A stretch of 64,000 nucleotides of DNA from contig NZ_CP077770.1 of the NCBI RefSeq assembly GCF_019134595.1, forward strand, positions 2,972,501-3,036,500, given 5' to 3'. Each line of letters begins with the position of its first letter. The stretch's first letter is position 1. Shown one piece after another: positions 28,353 to 35,984 of this stretch. The notes below the pieces were generated by a model. It saw only the letters and a list, made by a program, of their open reading frames with translations. It made no database searches and had not been told where the DNA came from. The stretch comes from Pseudoalteromonas shioyasakiensis (lineage in GTDB: Bacteria; Pseudomonadota; Gammaproteobacteria; Enterobacterales; Alteromonadaceae). Both the position numbers and the translations under genes were made by a program.

Positions 28353-28864
28353 ATGAAGTTATTAAGAAAAGTAATTCACCCAAGTTTAAGTAATGACTAT
28401 GGTACGGTGTTCATTCGTCACACTGCCCGCGCCATTGTTTTAAAAGATGAACAAATACTACTTTATATACCGCCCGTTATGATGACTACAGCCTACCTGG
28501 CGGTGGCGTTGATGAAGGCGAAAGCATTGAGCAAGGACTCCTGCGAGAGTTACATGAAGAAACGGGTGCACTACAAATTCAAATAAAGCAGCCATTAGGA
28601 TTATACGAAGAAATCAGGCCTTGGTATAAAGACGACTTTGATTGTGTTCATATCAAGTCCTATTGCTACTTCTGTGAAATTAGCGATGAATTTGCAGATC
28701 CTAAAATGGAGCATTACGAAGTGCAAAATGGCATGCACCCTAAGTGGGTGAATATTTTTGATGCCATCGCACACAACGAAACCACCATGGCAATGAGTGA
28801 AAAACAGGGCCTATCGATTCAGCGCGAAACCTTTTTATTAAAGCTCATTGTTGACACTATTTAA
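28353..28864 (+). pseudogene. NUDIX hydrolase gene interrupted by a one-base frameshift
   Basis: The first frame (from ATG 28353) reads a good NUDIX N-terminus through KDEQIL and then leaves frame near 28461-28464. From there the +2 register reads YTARYDDYSLPGGGVDEGES and a complete Nudix box (G-x5-E-x7-RELHEETG) and stays open to TAA at 28862, about 135 codons. Restoring one T in the TTT run at 28462-28464 rejoins the two halves. The protein would be about 170 residues and hydrolyse a nucleoside diphosphate derivative. Either a recent disabling mutation, a sequencing error or programmed slippage is possible. Confidence 0.8.
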
Positions 28865-28945
28865 GTTACTTTACATTACTTTACGCAACCATCAGATATT
28901 GTGGCAGTCTATATTTATAGTTAAAACCAATTATGAGAGTAAACC

Positions 28946-29479
28946 ATGAGTAAAGTAGCCCCCCTTTCAAAGCCAACCATCCTTTTACATTGGACCGTTG
29001 CCATTTTGTTTATCGGCGTATTCGCGATGGGCATTTATGTTGCTGATTTTGCCGAGCCACCCGCTAAATTTACTTATATGGGTTGGCATAAATCAATGGG
29101 CTTAGTGGTATTGTTTTTTGCCATCGCAAGGCTTATTTGGCGTATTAAAGAAGGTGCATTACCCGCGACATCTGCAATGCCTAAATGGCAAACAGCGATT
29201 GCCCACCTCACTCATGGCTTATTATTACTTGCAACTCTAGCTATGCCGTTATCTGGTTTTATCATGAGCTATACGGGTGGTCGTGCAATTAGCTTCTTTG
29301 AGTTTGAATTATTAAGCGCACCAGAGAAAACACCTTGGCTTGCTGATGCAGGCAGCTTTGTGCATCACAGTTCAGTGCTTATCATTGTGGTGATTTTAGC
29401 CTTACACATTGCCGCAGCACTTAAACACCAGTTTGTTGACAAAGATGGCATGCTGAGCCGCATGCTAGGTAAGTCTTAA
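28946..29479 (+). CDS. Cytochrome b561-type membrane protein
   Basis: This 177-residue protein has four membrane helices and candidate haem-ligand histidines: LLHWTVAILF near the N-terminus, GWHKSMGL near residue 50, HLTHGLLL near residue 93, and SFVHHSSVLI plus LALHIAAALKHQF near the C-terminus. The layout is that of the bacterial CybB family, which moves electrons from quinol, for example to superoxide. It ends eight bases before the convergent YgjV-like gene with no clear terminator between them. Confidence 0.9.
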   Translation: MSKVAPLSKPTILLHWTVAILFIGVFAMGIYVADFAEPPAKFTYMGWHKSMGLVVLFFAIARLIWRIKEGALPATSAMPKWQTAIAHLTHGLLLLATLAMPLSGFIMSYTGGRAISFFEFELLSAPEKTPWLADAGSFVHHSSVLIIVVILALHIAAALKHQFVDKDGMLSRMLGKS

Positions 29480-29486
29480 ATCAAAT

Positions 29487-29981
29487 TTAAGCGGGCTTAG
29501 GGTGAGCATAAAAGCGCCATAAGCCCACTAAGTTACTTATTAAAAAAACCGTTTCCATAAGCACTGCCAATGGTGAAAAAACCAAGATGTTATGGACTAT
29601 CCAACCAATCGTGCCAACAATCATCAGTATGCGTAAGGTAAAATCTTTGCCTTGGAATGAAGCATAAGTTTGCAGTAACGTTGCCGACAGCGCGATAAAG
29701 CTAACCCAGCTTTGCCAAGTAAATAGTACTGCGCTAATACTCAAAAGCATAAAAGCTATCATCACCCAGGTTTTGCGGGCAAAAATACAATAGCCATAAC
29801 GTAGTGCTGCAATCAGCATTAAACATGCAGCGCTGAAGTTATCGAGCAGCATAAAGTGCACAGATGTCAGTAAAACCGAGCTAAATAAACAAGCTAAAAT
29901 TGCTTGCCTTTGTTTAAACTGAAATGAAGCTAAATCGAGTAATGTTGCAATGGCAACTAAGCACTGAGATAAAATAAACAT
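29487..29981 (-). CDS. YgjV-family inner-membrane protein
   Basis: This 164-residue protein has five or six hydrophobic segments with short loops and begins SQCLVAIATLLDLASFQFKQR, resembling the uncharacterised YgjV family of small membrane proteins. A clear AGGAG precedes the ATG at 29981. It follows the Crp-like gene in the same direction with about 50 bases between, so it may be co-transcribed. No function is known for the family. Confidence 0.75.
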   Translation of the reverse strand: MFILSQCLVAIATLLDLASFQFKQRQAILACLFSSVLLTSVHFMLLDNFSAACLMLIAALRYGYCIFARKTWVMIAFMLLSISAVLFTWQSWVSFIALSATLLQTYASFQGKDFTLRILMIVGTIGWIVHNILVFSPLAVLMETVFLISNLVGLWRFYAHPKPA

Positions 29982-30030
29982 AACGACTCCTGAAAAATCA
30001 GCAGTGTAATATTCACTATTTTGCTGCGCC

Positions 30031-30597
30031 TTAACTTAAGTTAAGACGCCGTCTAATTCGCGATAAAGAAATCGCAGAGATCCCTAAATACATTGCAACC
30101 TCGTTTAAACTCAGTTGTTCAAGCCAATGCGGCTTTTGTTCTAGTAAATATTGATAACGCTGCTCAGGGGTATTGAGTAATAAAAACGCTTCTTTTGCTT
30201 CTTTAAACAATAATTGCTGACTAATTAGTTTATGTTTTATTGCTTGCCAGTCGGTACTATCAAATAAAGCCAAAGGCACCTTAATAAGCTCAGCATCACG
30301 TATTACTTTAAGCTGGTAAAGCGCTGGGGTTTTGGTTAACCAGTTACCGTAGAGCAGTGCAAATTCATCTTGAAAATAGAACTCTTTACACTTTTGCGTG
30401 CCTTGCGATGATGCATGTAACGCCCCAAGCACCCCAGATATAATTAAGTAACCTGCATCTTGTTCGTCGCCTTGCTGTAATAAAACATCACCTTTAGCGT
30501 AACGCCTTATAGCGTATTGCCCTGCAAGCTTGTTACGAAATTCACAGGCTAGCTGATGATAACTATCACCGAGTGGAAGTAACTGGGTATCAGTCAA
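30031..30597 (-). CDS. Crp/Fnr-family transcriptional regulator
   Basis: This 188-residue protein has an N-terminal cyclic-nucleotide-binding-type beta-roll (RRYAKGDVLLQQGDEQDAGYLIISG, about 35-60) and a short C-terminal region containing a helix-turn-helix (LSLNEVAMYLGISAISLSRI). The effector is unknown: no Fnr-type Cys cluster is present. I place the start at TTG 30597, which overlaps the TGA of the upstream gene as TTGA and has AAGG nine bases before it. A TTG three codons earlier is the alternative; no ATG is available. Translation is thus coupled to the nitronate monooxygenase gene. Confidence 0.85.
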   Translation of the reverse strand: MTDTQLLPLGDSYHQLACEFRNKLAGQYAIRRYAKGDVLLQQGDEQDAGYLIISGVLGALHASSQGTQKCKEFYFQDEFALLYGNWLTKTPALYQLKVIRDAELIKVPLALFDSTDWQAIKHKLISQQLLFKEAKEAFLLLNTPEQRYQYLLEQKPHWLEQLSLNEVAMYLGISAISLSRIRRRLNLS

Positions 30598-31631
30598 GAT
30601 TGCCAACCTTGCATTAGTAGTTCAGTAATTTGCTGGGCGTTAACTCCTTCTCGAACCACAAAGCGCTCACCACACCAAAGAGGAGAAAAACCACTGTCGC
30701 CTTTAGCCTCTGCTTTTAAGCGTAATGCCGTCATCGCAATCGACGCATACGGAAAAGGCGGCGCTTGCTCTGGCATCGCGCCTAACTCTTGCATCACTCG
30801 ATTGCTAACTCCTCGTGCTGGGCGGCCAGAGAATAAGGTCGTCAATTCAGTTGAATTTGTCTCAGCCGTTTTTAATACTTCACGATGTAAAGCACTTGTT
30901 GTGGCTTCTTCACAGAGTAAGTAAGCGCTCCCCACTTGGACTGCTGCTACACCTAATGCTTGGTACTGAGCTACATCTTCTGCTGTGCAAATTCCACCCG
31001 CTGCAATAACCGGTATTTCAAGCTCAACACACTCTCGCACTAATTGCACAGTGGTTGATTGCAGCGATAAATCCATCGATAAAAAATGGCCGCGGTGGCC
31101 GCCTGCTTCAATCCCTTGTGCAATAACCGCATCGGCACCATTTGCTTGTAACCAGCGCGCTTCATCTAATGTTGTAGCTGATGAAAGAACCGCTCCGCCC
31201 CACGCTTTAATCTGAGAAACAATCTCTTTACTTGGCAGACCGAAGTGAAAACTCACAACAGCGGGCTTATAAGGCGCGATAATATCTATCACTTTTTGAT
31301 TAATTGGCTGGCGTGAAGCGTTACGGGTAAATTGTGAGGCATCGACAGCAAACTCATCAAAATAAGGCTCAAGCACATTATGCCAAGCAGTTTGTTGAGC
31401 CAGTGTATAGCCAGATGTTTGATGGCAAAAGAAATTAAGGTTGTACGGCTTGTCCGTATGCTGACTAATGTAATCAAGCTCTGAGACAAGCTGCTCAGCC
31501 GAGAGCATAGCGCAAGGTAACGAGCCAAGCCCCCCTGCCTCACACACAGCCACTGTCAGCTTGGCATTTTGCACACCCGCCATCGGCGCTTGAATAATCG
31601 CAAGTTCGGTATTTAACACAGAATTTGTCAT
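30594..31631 (-). CDS. Nitronate monooxygenase (FMN-dependent)
   Basis: This 345-residue TIM-barrel flavoprotein starts IIQAPMAGVQNAKLTVAVCEAGG and has the FMN-phosphate motifs QGIEAGGHRG (near residue 165) and VIAAGGICTAEDV, followed by GVAAVQVGSAYL. These are the signatures of class I nitronate monooxygenases, which detoxify propionate-3-nitronate and other nitronates. I choose ATG 31631 with AAGGA over an in-frame start 23 codons upstream. It overlaps the Crp-like gene by four bases and diverges from the aldehyde dehydrogenase gene. Confidence 0.9.
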   Translation of the reverse strand: MTNSVLNTELAIIQAPMAGVQNAKLTVAVCEAGGLGSLPCAMLSAEQLVSELDYISQHTDKPYNLNFFCHQTSGYTLAQQTAWHNVLEPYFDEFAVDASQFTRNASRQPINQKVIDIIAPYKPAVVSFHFGLPSKEIVSQIKAWGGAVLSSATTLDEARWLQANGADAVIAQGIEAGGHRGHFLSMDLSLQSTTVQLVRECVELEIPVIAAGGICTAEDVAQYQALGVAAVQVGSAYLLCEEATTSALHREVLKTAETNSTELTTLFSGRPARGVSNRVMQELGAMPEQAPPFPYASIAMTALRLKAEAKGDSGFSPLWCGERFVVREGVNAQQITELLMQGWQS

Positions 31632-31797
31632 TACATATTCCTTGTAAGTTTTGCAGCCTGTTGCAGTTTTTACAGAAAAAGAGTACCTAGTTAAAATCAA
31701 AATAAAATAAAAACCAATTAAATCAGACAGCTAGTTCAGCAAAAAAATAGGTATTAGCCTTGCAAACCTTTTCCTACAATTTTGTAAGGAGATAATG

Positions 31798-33174
31798 ATG
31801 ACTGATACTGTTACTACAATCAATCCAGCCAATGAGCAAACCTTAAATACGTATAATTTATTGTCATTGCAACAAGCACAGAGTGAAGTTGACCAATGTC
31901 ATCAAGCTTTTTTAAAGTGGCGCACCACATCCCATGAGCAGCGCGCTAAATTACTCAATCAACTTGCACAAGTGATAGAGTCAAATCAGCAAGAATTAGC
32001 CCAGTTGATGACCGATGAAATGGGTAAGATATATCAACAAGGCCTACAAGAAGTTGAACTTTGCGCTGCAATTTGTCGCTATACCGCAGAGCAAGGGCCA
32101 AAAGTGCTTGCTGATGAAAGCCGTGATATGCAAGACGGTCGTGCAATTATTAGCTACCAACCAATCGGTGTCGTTTTAGGTATCCAACCTTGGAACTTCC
32201 CGCTTTATCAAGTTATTCGCTATGCTTGCGCGAATATCATGGCGGGTAATACCACGGTGCTAAAACATGCTGGCAATGTATTTGGCATGGCCGAAAAAAT
32301 TGAGCAATTATTTACTCAAGCAGGCTTTGATGACTATTGCTTTAAAAACTTATTAATTGACGGCAAAACCGCAAGCAAACTTATTGAGCACTCAGCTATT
32401 CGAGGTGTGACATTTACTGGTAGCGACGAAACAGGCAAAAAAGTTGCTGAGCTTGCAGGTAAACATGTTAAGAAAACCGTACTTGAACTTGGCAGTAACG
32501 ATGCCTATGTTGTACTTGATGATGCTGACTTAAATACCGCGATTACCGCATGTACACAAGGGCGCTTGATCAATAACGGGCAAACCTGTGTTGCAGCAAA
32601 ACGCTTTATTGTTGTTGATGCTTTATACGATGATTTTAAAGCCTTAATTAAAGAGCAATTTGAACAAGTTGTTCTTGGTGATCCTAATGATGAAAAAACC
32701 ACGCTCGGTCCAATGGCCCGTAAAGATTTACGCGATAAACTTCATCAGCAAGTGACTGATTCAGTAAATGCAGGTGCGAGCATTGTTACCGGCGGTAAAG
32801 TTGCTGAGCACACAGGCTTTTATTACACCCCGACTCTGCTTGAAAACATTAAACCGGGCATGCCCGCCTATGATGATGAATTATTTGGCCCTGTAGCATC
32901 GCTTATCAGGGCAAAAGATAATGATGAGGCTATGCAAATTGCTAATGACTCTCGCTATGGTCTTGGTGGCGGTATTTTCTCAAAAGACGAACAAGCAGCC
33001 ATTGAGCTTGCAAAGCACCATTTTGATACCGGCATGGTTAATATTAATGGCTATGGTCTTGCGCAGCCGAACTTACCATTTGGTGGTGTAAAAGACAGTG
33101 GCTATGGCCGTGAACACGGCGGCTTTGGGCTACGTGAATTTGTTAATATCAAAACCATTATGGTCAACGACTAA
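31798..33174 (+). CDS. NAD(P)-dependent (succinate-)semialdehyde dehydrogenase, Sad/YneI-like
   Basis: This 458-residue ALDH shows GVVLGIQPWNFPLYQVIRYA with the catalytic Asn, the FTGSDETGKKVA nucleotide-binding segment, the general base Glu in VLELGSNDAYVVL and the nucleophile Cys in NNGQTCVAAKR. The short length and the HEEMGK-like TDEMGKIYQQG segment are typical of the Sad/YneI branch that oxidises succinate semialdehyde. Its LELGSNDAYV differs from the more usual LELGGSDPF. Two ATGs occur in tandem; the second (31798) is better spaced from AAGGAG. Confidence 0.88.
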   Translation: MTDTVTTINPANEQTLNTYNLLSLQQAQSEVDQCHQAFLKWRTTSHEQRAKLLNQLAQVIESNQQELAQLMTDEMGKIYQQGLQEVELCAAICRYTAEQGPKVLADESRDMQDGRAIISYQPIGVVLGIQPWNFPLYQVIRYACANIMAGNTTVLKHAGNVFGMAEKIEQLFTQAGFDDYCFKNLLIDGKTASKLIEHSAIRGVTFTGSDETGKKVAELAGKHVKKTVLELGSNDAYVVLDDADLNTAITACTQGRLINNGQTCVAAKRFIVVDALYDDFKALIKEQFEQVVLGDPNDEKTTLGPMARKDLRDKLHQQVTDSVNAGASIVTGGKVAEHTGFYYTPTLLENIKPGMPAYDDELFGPVASLIRAKDNDEAMQIANDSRYGLGGGIFSKDEQAAIELAKHHFDTGMVNINGYGLAQPNLPFGGVKDSGYGREHGGFGLREFVNIKTIMVND

Positions 33175-33180
33175 CCACAA

Positions 33181-33206
33181 AAAAAGGGCTCATTAGAGCC
33201 CTTTTT
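33181..33206. terminator. Bidirectional intrinsic terminator
   Basis: AAAAAGGGCTC/GAGCCCTTTTT with a four-base loop, placed between the convergent aldehyde dehydrogenase and EEP-family genes. Confidence 0.9.
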
Positions 33207-33221
33207 CATATCTGATTGTCA

Positions 33222-34295
33222 TCACTTTTCAAACATTGGTACTTGCTGCTTGGAGGCTGATGGCATTTTTAACTCATCCACTGCTTTTTCTTTATCAATC
33301 TGCTCTTGTTGTTTTTGATTGTCAGAATCGGGGTTATAAACAAGTTCAGTAAGTAGTGCAAAATGATCTGAGCCATATTTTGCCAAACGCTCAATGCGCT
33401 TAACACTAAACTCATTACTATGAAAAAGGTGATCAAGCGGCCAGCGCATAAAGAAATAACTGGCATGAAACGTATTAAAAAAGCCTCTCCCTTTACGTGG
33501 GTCTAACAAACCACTAATACGCATGAACAAGCGGGTACTACGCGACCATGCAACATCATTTAGATCACCGGCAACGATACAAGGTCGCTGTCTGTTTTTA
33601 AGTGCTTTCGCTAAGATTATCAACTCAGTATCACGGGGTCGTGAACTGTCTTCTTCTGTTGGACTCGGAGGAGCAGGGTGAATAAAGTGCCCTTGTACTT
33701 CTACACCATCTGCATCTTCAAACAAAATATGGATTGAGGGGATATCGCTTTCTATAAGCTCACAAACTTGCTGTTGTTTGATTTTAAACTTGCTGTACAA
33801 GTGCATGCCATAACGATTATCTTTTGGGCAGTACACTCGATATGGGTACTCTTGTTCTAAACTGCTCAGTTTATTTTGCCAAGTTTGATCAGACTCTAAC
33901 GTAATTAGGAAATCAGGTTGATGCGTTTTAACTAAACCAATGAGTTTGTCATATTCGGTGTTCGACATCAGTACATTTGCCGACATAATACGAATACTGT
34001 GCTTATCGCTTTTATTGCTTGAGGCAACTTCTTTATTAGCTAGTCTTGTATAAGGGTAAATCCAGCCAACTTGCAATAGCAGCACTAGGATACTAGCCAA
34101 AGCACAACCAATATAAAGCGCGGAGCCCGTACGACTGATTAAATAGCTTGCAGCAATTAAACTTGCACAAGCAAGGTAAACCACTTGTAAGCGTACAAAG
34201 TCACAACTACGAATTAAGTAATGTTGGGAGTATGAGAATGGCAATAAGGTAACTATCAGTAAAGCTAATACAACCGCCCCTAAAGTAATTATCAT
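33222..34295 (-). CDS. Membrane-anchored endonuclease/exonuclease/phosphatase-family protein
   Basis: This 357-residue protein has three N-terminal hydrophobic segments (about 4-20, 33-52 and 58-78) followed by an EEP domain: IMSANVLMSN near residue 104, FLITLESD with the catalytic Glu, IVAGDLNDVAWS near residue 240 and the terminal GSDHFALLTEL. A Lys/Glu-rich tail follows. The topology (membrane stalk, then EEP domain probably outside the cytoplasm) is common in Gammaproteobacteria, but the substrate (DNA, phosphoinositide-like lipid or other phosphodiester) is unknown. GAGGGAAG gives a strong ribosome-binding site. Confidence 0.85.
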   Translation of the reverse strand: MIITLGAVVLALLIVTLLPFSYSQHYLIRSCDFVRLQVVYLACASLIAASYLISRTGSALYIGCALASILVLLLQVGWIYPYTRLANKEVASSNKSDKHSIRIMSANVLMSNTEYDKLIGLVKTHQPDFLITLESDQTWQNKLSSLEQEYPYRVYCPKDNRYGMHLYSKFKIKQQQVCELIESDIPSIHILFEDADGVEVQGHFIHPAPPSPTEEDSSRPRDTELIILAKALKNRQRPCIVAGDLNDVAWSRSTRLFMRISGLLDPRKGRGFFNTFHASYFFMRWPLDHLFHSNEFSVKRIERLAKYGSDHFALLTELVYNPDSDNQKQQEQIDKEKAVDELKMPSASKQQVPMFEK

Positions 34296-34369
34296 TAACT
34301 TCCCTCGTTATGTTTTTATTATCTTACAAGTCTAGCATTTACGTCTGAACAATATATTAAAATTAATAA

Positions 34370-34390
34370 AAAAGCCGCTAAGCGGCTTTT
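34370..34390 (-). terminator. Intrinsic terminator of the His-rich protein gene
   Basis: AAAAGCCG-CTAAG-CGGCTTTT, followed on the minus strand by further T residues. Confidence 0.85.
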
Positions 34391-34397
34391 GACAGGA

Positions 34398-34832
34398 TTA
34401 ACGATGGCGAGTAACGATTGATAAAATCTCTCGCGTATCGTGTACTAGATGAATAAGGCGGTCATCGATTTCGATGGCAATAATCCCATTTCGGTCGCGA
34501 CGTTTAATCACTCGCCCATGACGATATATATCACGGTCAAGAATATCACCATGGTGATAACGCTTATACCAACCTGGTGGTAAGCCACCACCATGCCCTA
34601 CTTTTTTGTATAAACCGGGTGGTAAATCACGGTAGCTGTAACGGTCGTATCTATCGTAACGATCATGTCTGTCATGATGGTGATGTTTGTGGTGTTTTTT
34701 ATGCTTTTTATGCTTTTTACGTTCGTGCTTATGTTCGTATCTATCATGGTCACGATCATGTTTCGCGTTTGCTTCCATAGGCATCAAACTCAAACCTAAA
34801 GCGGCAACTGAGATAGTAAGTAATTTGTTCAT
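34398..34832 (-). CDS. Periplasmic His/Lys/Asp-rich protein with RcnB-like C-terminus
   Basis: This 144-residue protein has a signal peptide (cut near ANAKHD), then a 45-residue stretch made almost only of H, K, R, D, E and Y with short repeats (KHKK, HHHH, DRYDRYDRY). The rest carries two LPPG motifs (LPPGLYKKVG and LPPGWYKRYHHG) and ends in the hydrophobic DDRLIHLVHDTREIL. LPPG repeats of this kind occur in the RcnB family of periplasmic proteins linked to nickel/cobalt export in E. coli. Metal binding by the His-rich part is an inference. It is transcribed away from the rhombotarget lipoprotein. Confidence 0.7.
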   Translation of the reverse strand: MNKLLTISVAALGLSLMPMEANAKHDRDHDRYEHKHERKKHKKHKKHHKHHHHDRHDRYDRYDRYSYRDLPPGLYKKVGHGGGLPPGWYKRYHHGDILDRDIYRHGRVIKRRDRNGIIAIEIDDRLIHLVHDTREILSIVTRHR

Positions 34833-35020
34833 AATAGAGACCCTTAACGTTTGCTCTTGATAAAAAGCCTAACGTTTTAGCCTGAATCATAGATGAAGGG
34901 TTACAATTTAAAAACACAACTGTTTACATATCAACACATTAGAAAGCCAATCTTTACATTTCTTTAAACTACTTTGGCACTATTTAAGAAAAGCCGGGTC
35001 TGAGTTACAGTTCCGTTTTG

Positions 35021-35057
35021 AGCGTTTGTCGTTATATTTGCAACATAAACAAACGCT
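35021..35057 (+). other. Inverted repeat in the leader of the rhombotarget lipoprotein gene
   Basis: AGCGTTTGT (35021-35029) pairs with ACAAACGCT (35049-35057). It ends 27 bases before the ATG, so it could be an operator or a leader stem-loop. Confidence 0.35.
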
Positions 35058-35083
35058 TCCTCACTACATAATAAGGATAATTT

Positions 35084-35896
35084 ATGAATCTACTAAAATG
35101 GTGTTTGGTCATTAGCATTACTGCACTAACGGGCTGTAGTGCCATGATGAGCCAATATGGCAATCAAAAAACGCAATCAAGTTCATTGGTTGAGTACCTT
35201 TACCCAGACCAGCAGGACAGAGCAGTCCATCAAGCAACGATCCCAACTTTGAACTTACCTGCCACTGTTGGGATTGCCTTTATTCCTAACAAGTACAATG
35301 ATGGCTTACACCACGGTGACGAAGTGGCACTGCTGAACAAAGTTAAAAAGCAGTTTATGCAATATGACTACATTGACCGCATTGAAGTGATCCCAAGCAC
35401 ATATTTAAAAGGTGGCGAAGGGTTTACCACATTAGAACAAGTATCACGTTTATATGATGTGGATATTATGGCGCTTGTTTCATACGACCAAGTGTCGCAA
35501 AGCTTAGAAAATAACGCTGCTTTTTTATATCTAACGATTGTTGGTTTATATGTGATTCCGGGCAATGAAAACTCAATACAAACCTTTGTAGATACCGCCG
35601 TATTTGACGTAAAAAGCCGAAAAATGCTGTTTCGCGCTCCAGGTATTCATAAAGCAGAGCAACGTAGCACAGCGATTGGCATCGATGAAGTCGCTAAAGA
35701 GCAGTCGCTGGTAAGCTTTAATGGCGCTGTTGATGACATGATCACGAATCTCGATGCCGAATTGGCGCAATTTAAAACCCGCGTTAAAGATGAAAAAGTA
35801 GCGAATGTTACGCATAGAAACGGCGGTAGCGGCAGTAGTTTGTTCTGGTTAGTTGCAGTACTGGCAGGTTTTGCCGTACATCGCCGTAGCGCATAA
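35084..35896 (+). CDS. Rhombotarget lipoprotein with GlyGly-CTERM sorting tail
   Basis: This 270-residue protein has a clear lipobox (LTGC, Cys18) and, at the other end, NGGSGSSLFWLVAVLAGFAV followed by HRRSA: a Gly-Gly motif, one membrane helix and a basic tail. That is the GlyGly-CTERM signal cleaved by rhombosortase. The combination defines the rhombotarget lipoprotein family. The middle (about 60-230) is a mixed domain with TVGIAFIPNKYND and VDIMALVSYDQV. The protein would end up on the cell surface or be released. No rhombosortase gene lies in this window. Function of the folded part is unknown. Confidence 0.88.
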   Translation: MNLLKWCLVISITALTGCSAMMSQYGNQKTQSSSLVEYLYPDQQDRAVHQATIPTLNLPATVGIAFIPNKYNDGLHHGDEVALLNKVKKQFMQYDYIDRIEVIPSTYLKGGEGFTTLEQVSRLYDVDIMALVSYDQVSQSLENNAAFLYLTIVGLYVIPGNENSIQTFVDTAVFDVKSRKMLFRAPGIHKAEQRSTAIGIDEVAKEQSLVSFNGAVDDMITNLDAELAQFKTRVKDEKVANVTHRNGGSGSSLFWLVAVLAGFAVHRRSA

Positions 35897-35946
35897 CAGA
35901 CAAAGTTATTAATCGCGAAAGCTTTTACCCATCCTAAAAAGCAGTT

Positions 35947-35980
35947 ACCCTTTGGTTTTTGTTGTACCTAACCAAAGGGT
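35947..35980 (+). promoter_or_regulatory. Hairpin that covers the ribosome-binding site of the TonB receptor gene
   Basis: ACCCTTTGGTT (35947-35957) and AACCAAAGGGT (35970-35980) form an 11-base perfect stem with a 12-base loop. The right arm contains AAAGGG, the receptor gene's Shine-Dalgarno sequence, five bases before ATG 35985. It may terminate the lipoprotein transcript (only a short T-run follows), mask translation, or both. Confidence 0.6.
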
Positions 35981-35984
35981 TTTC

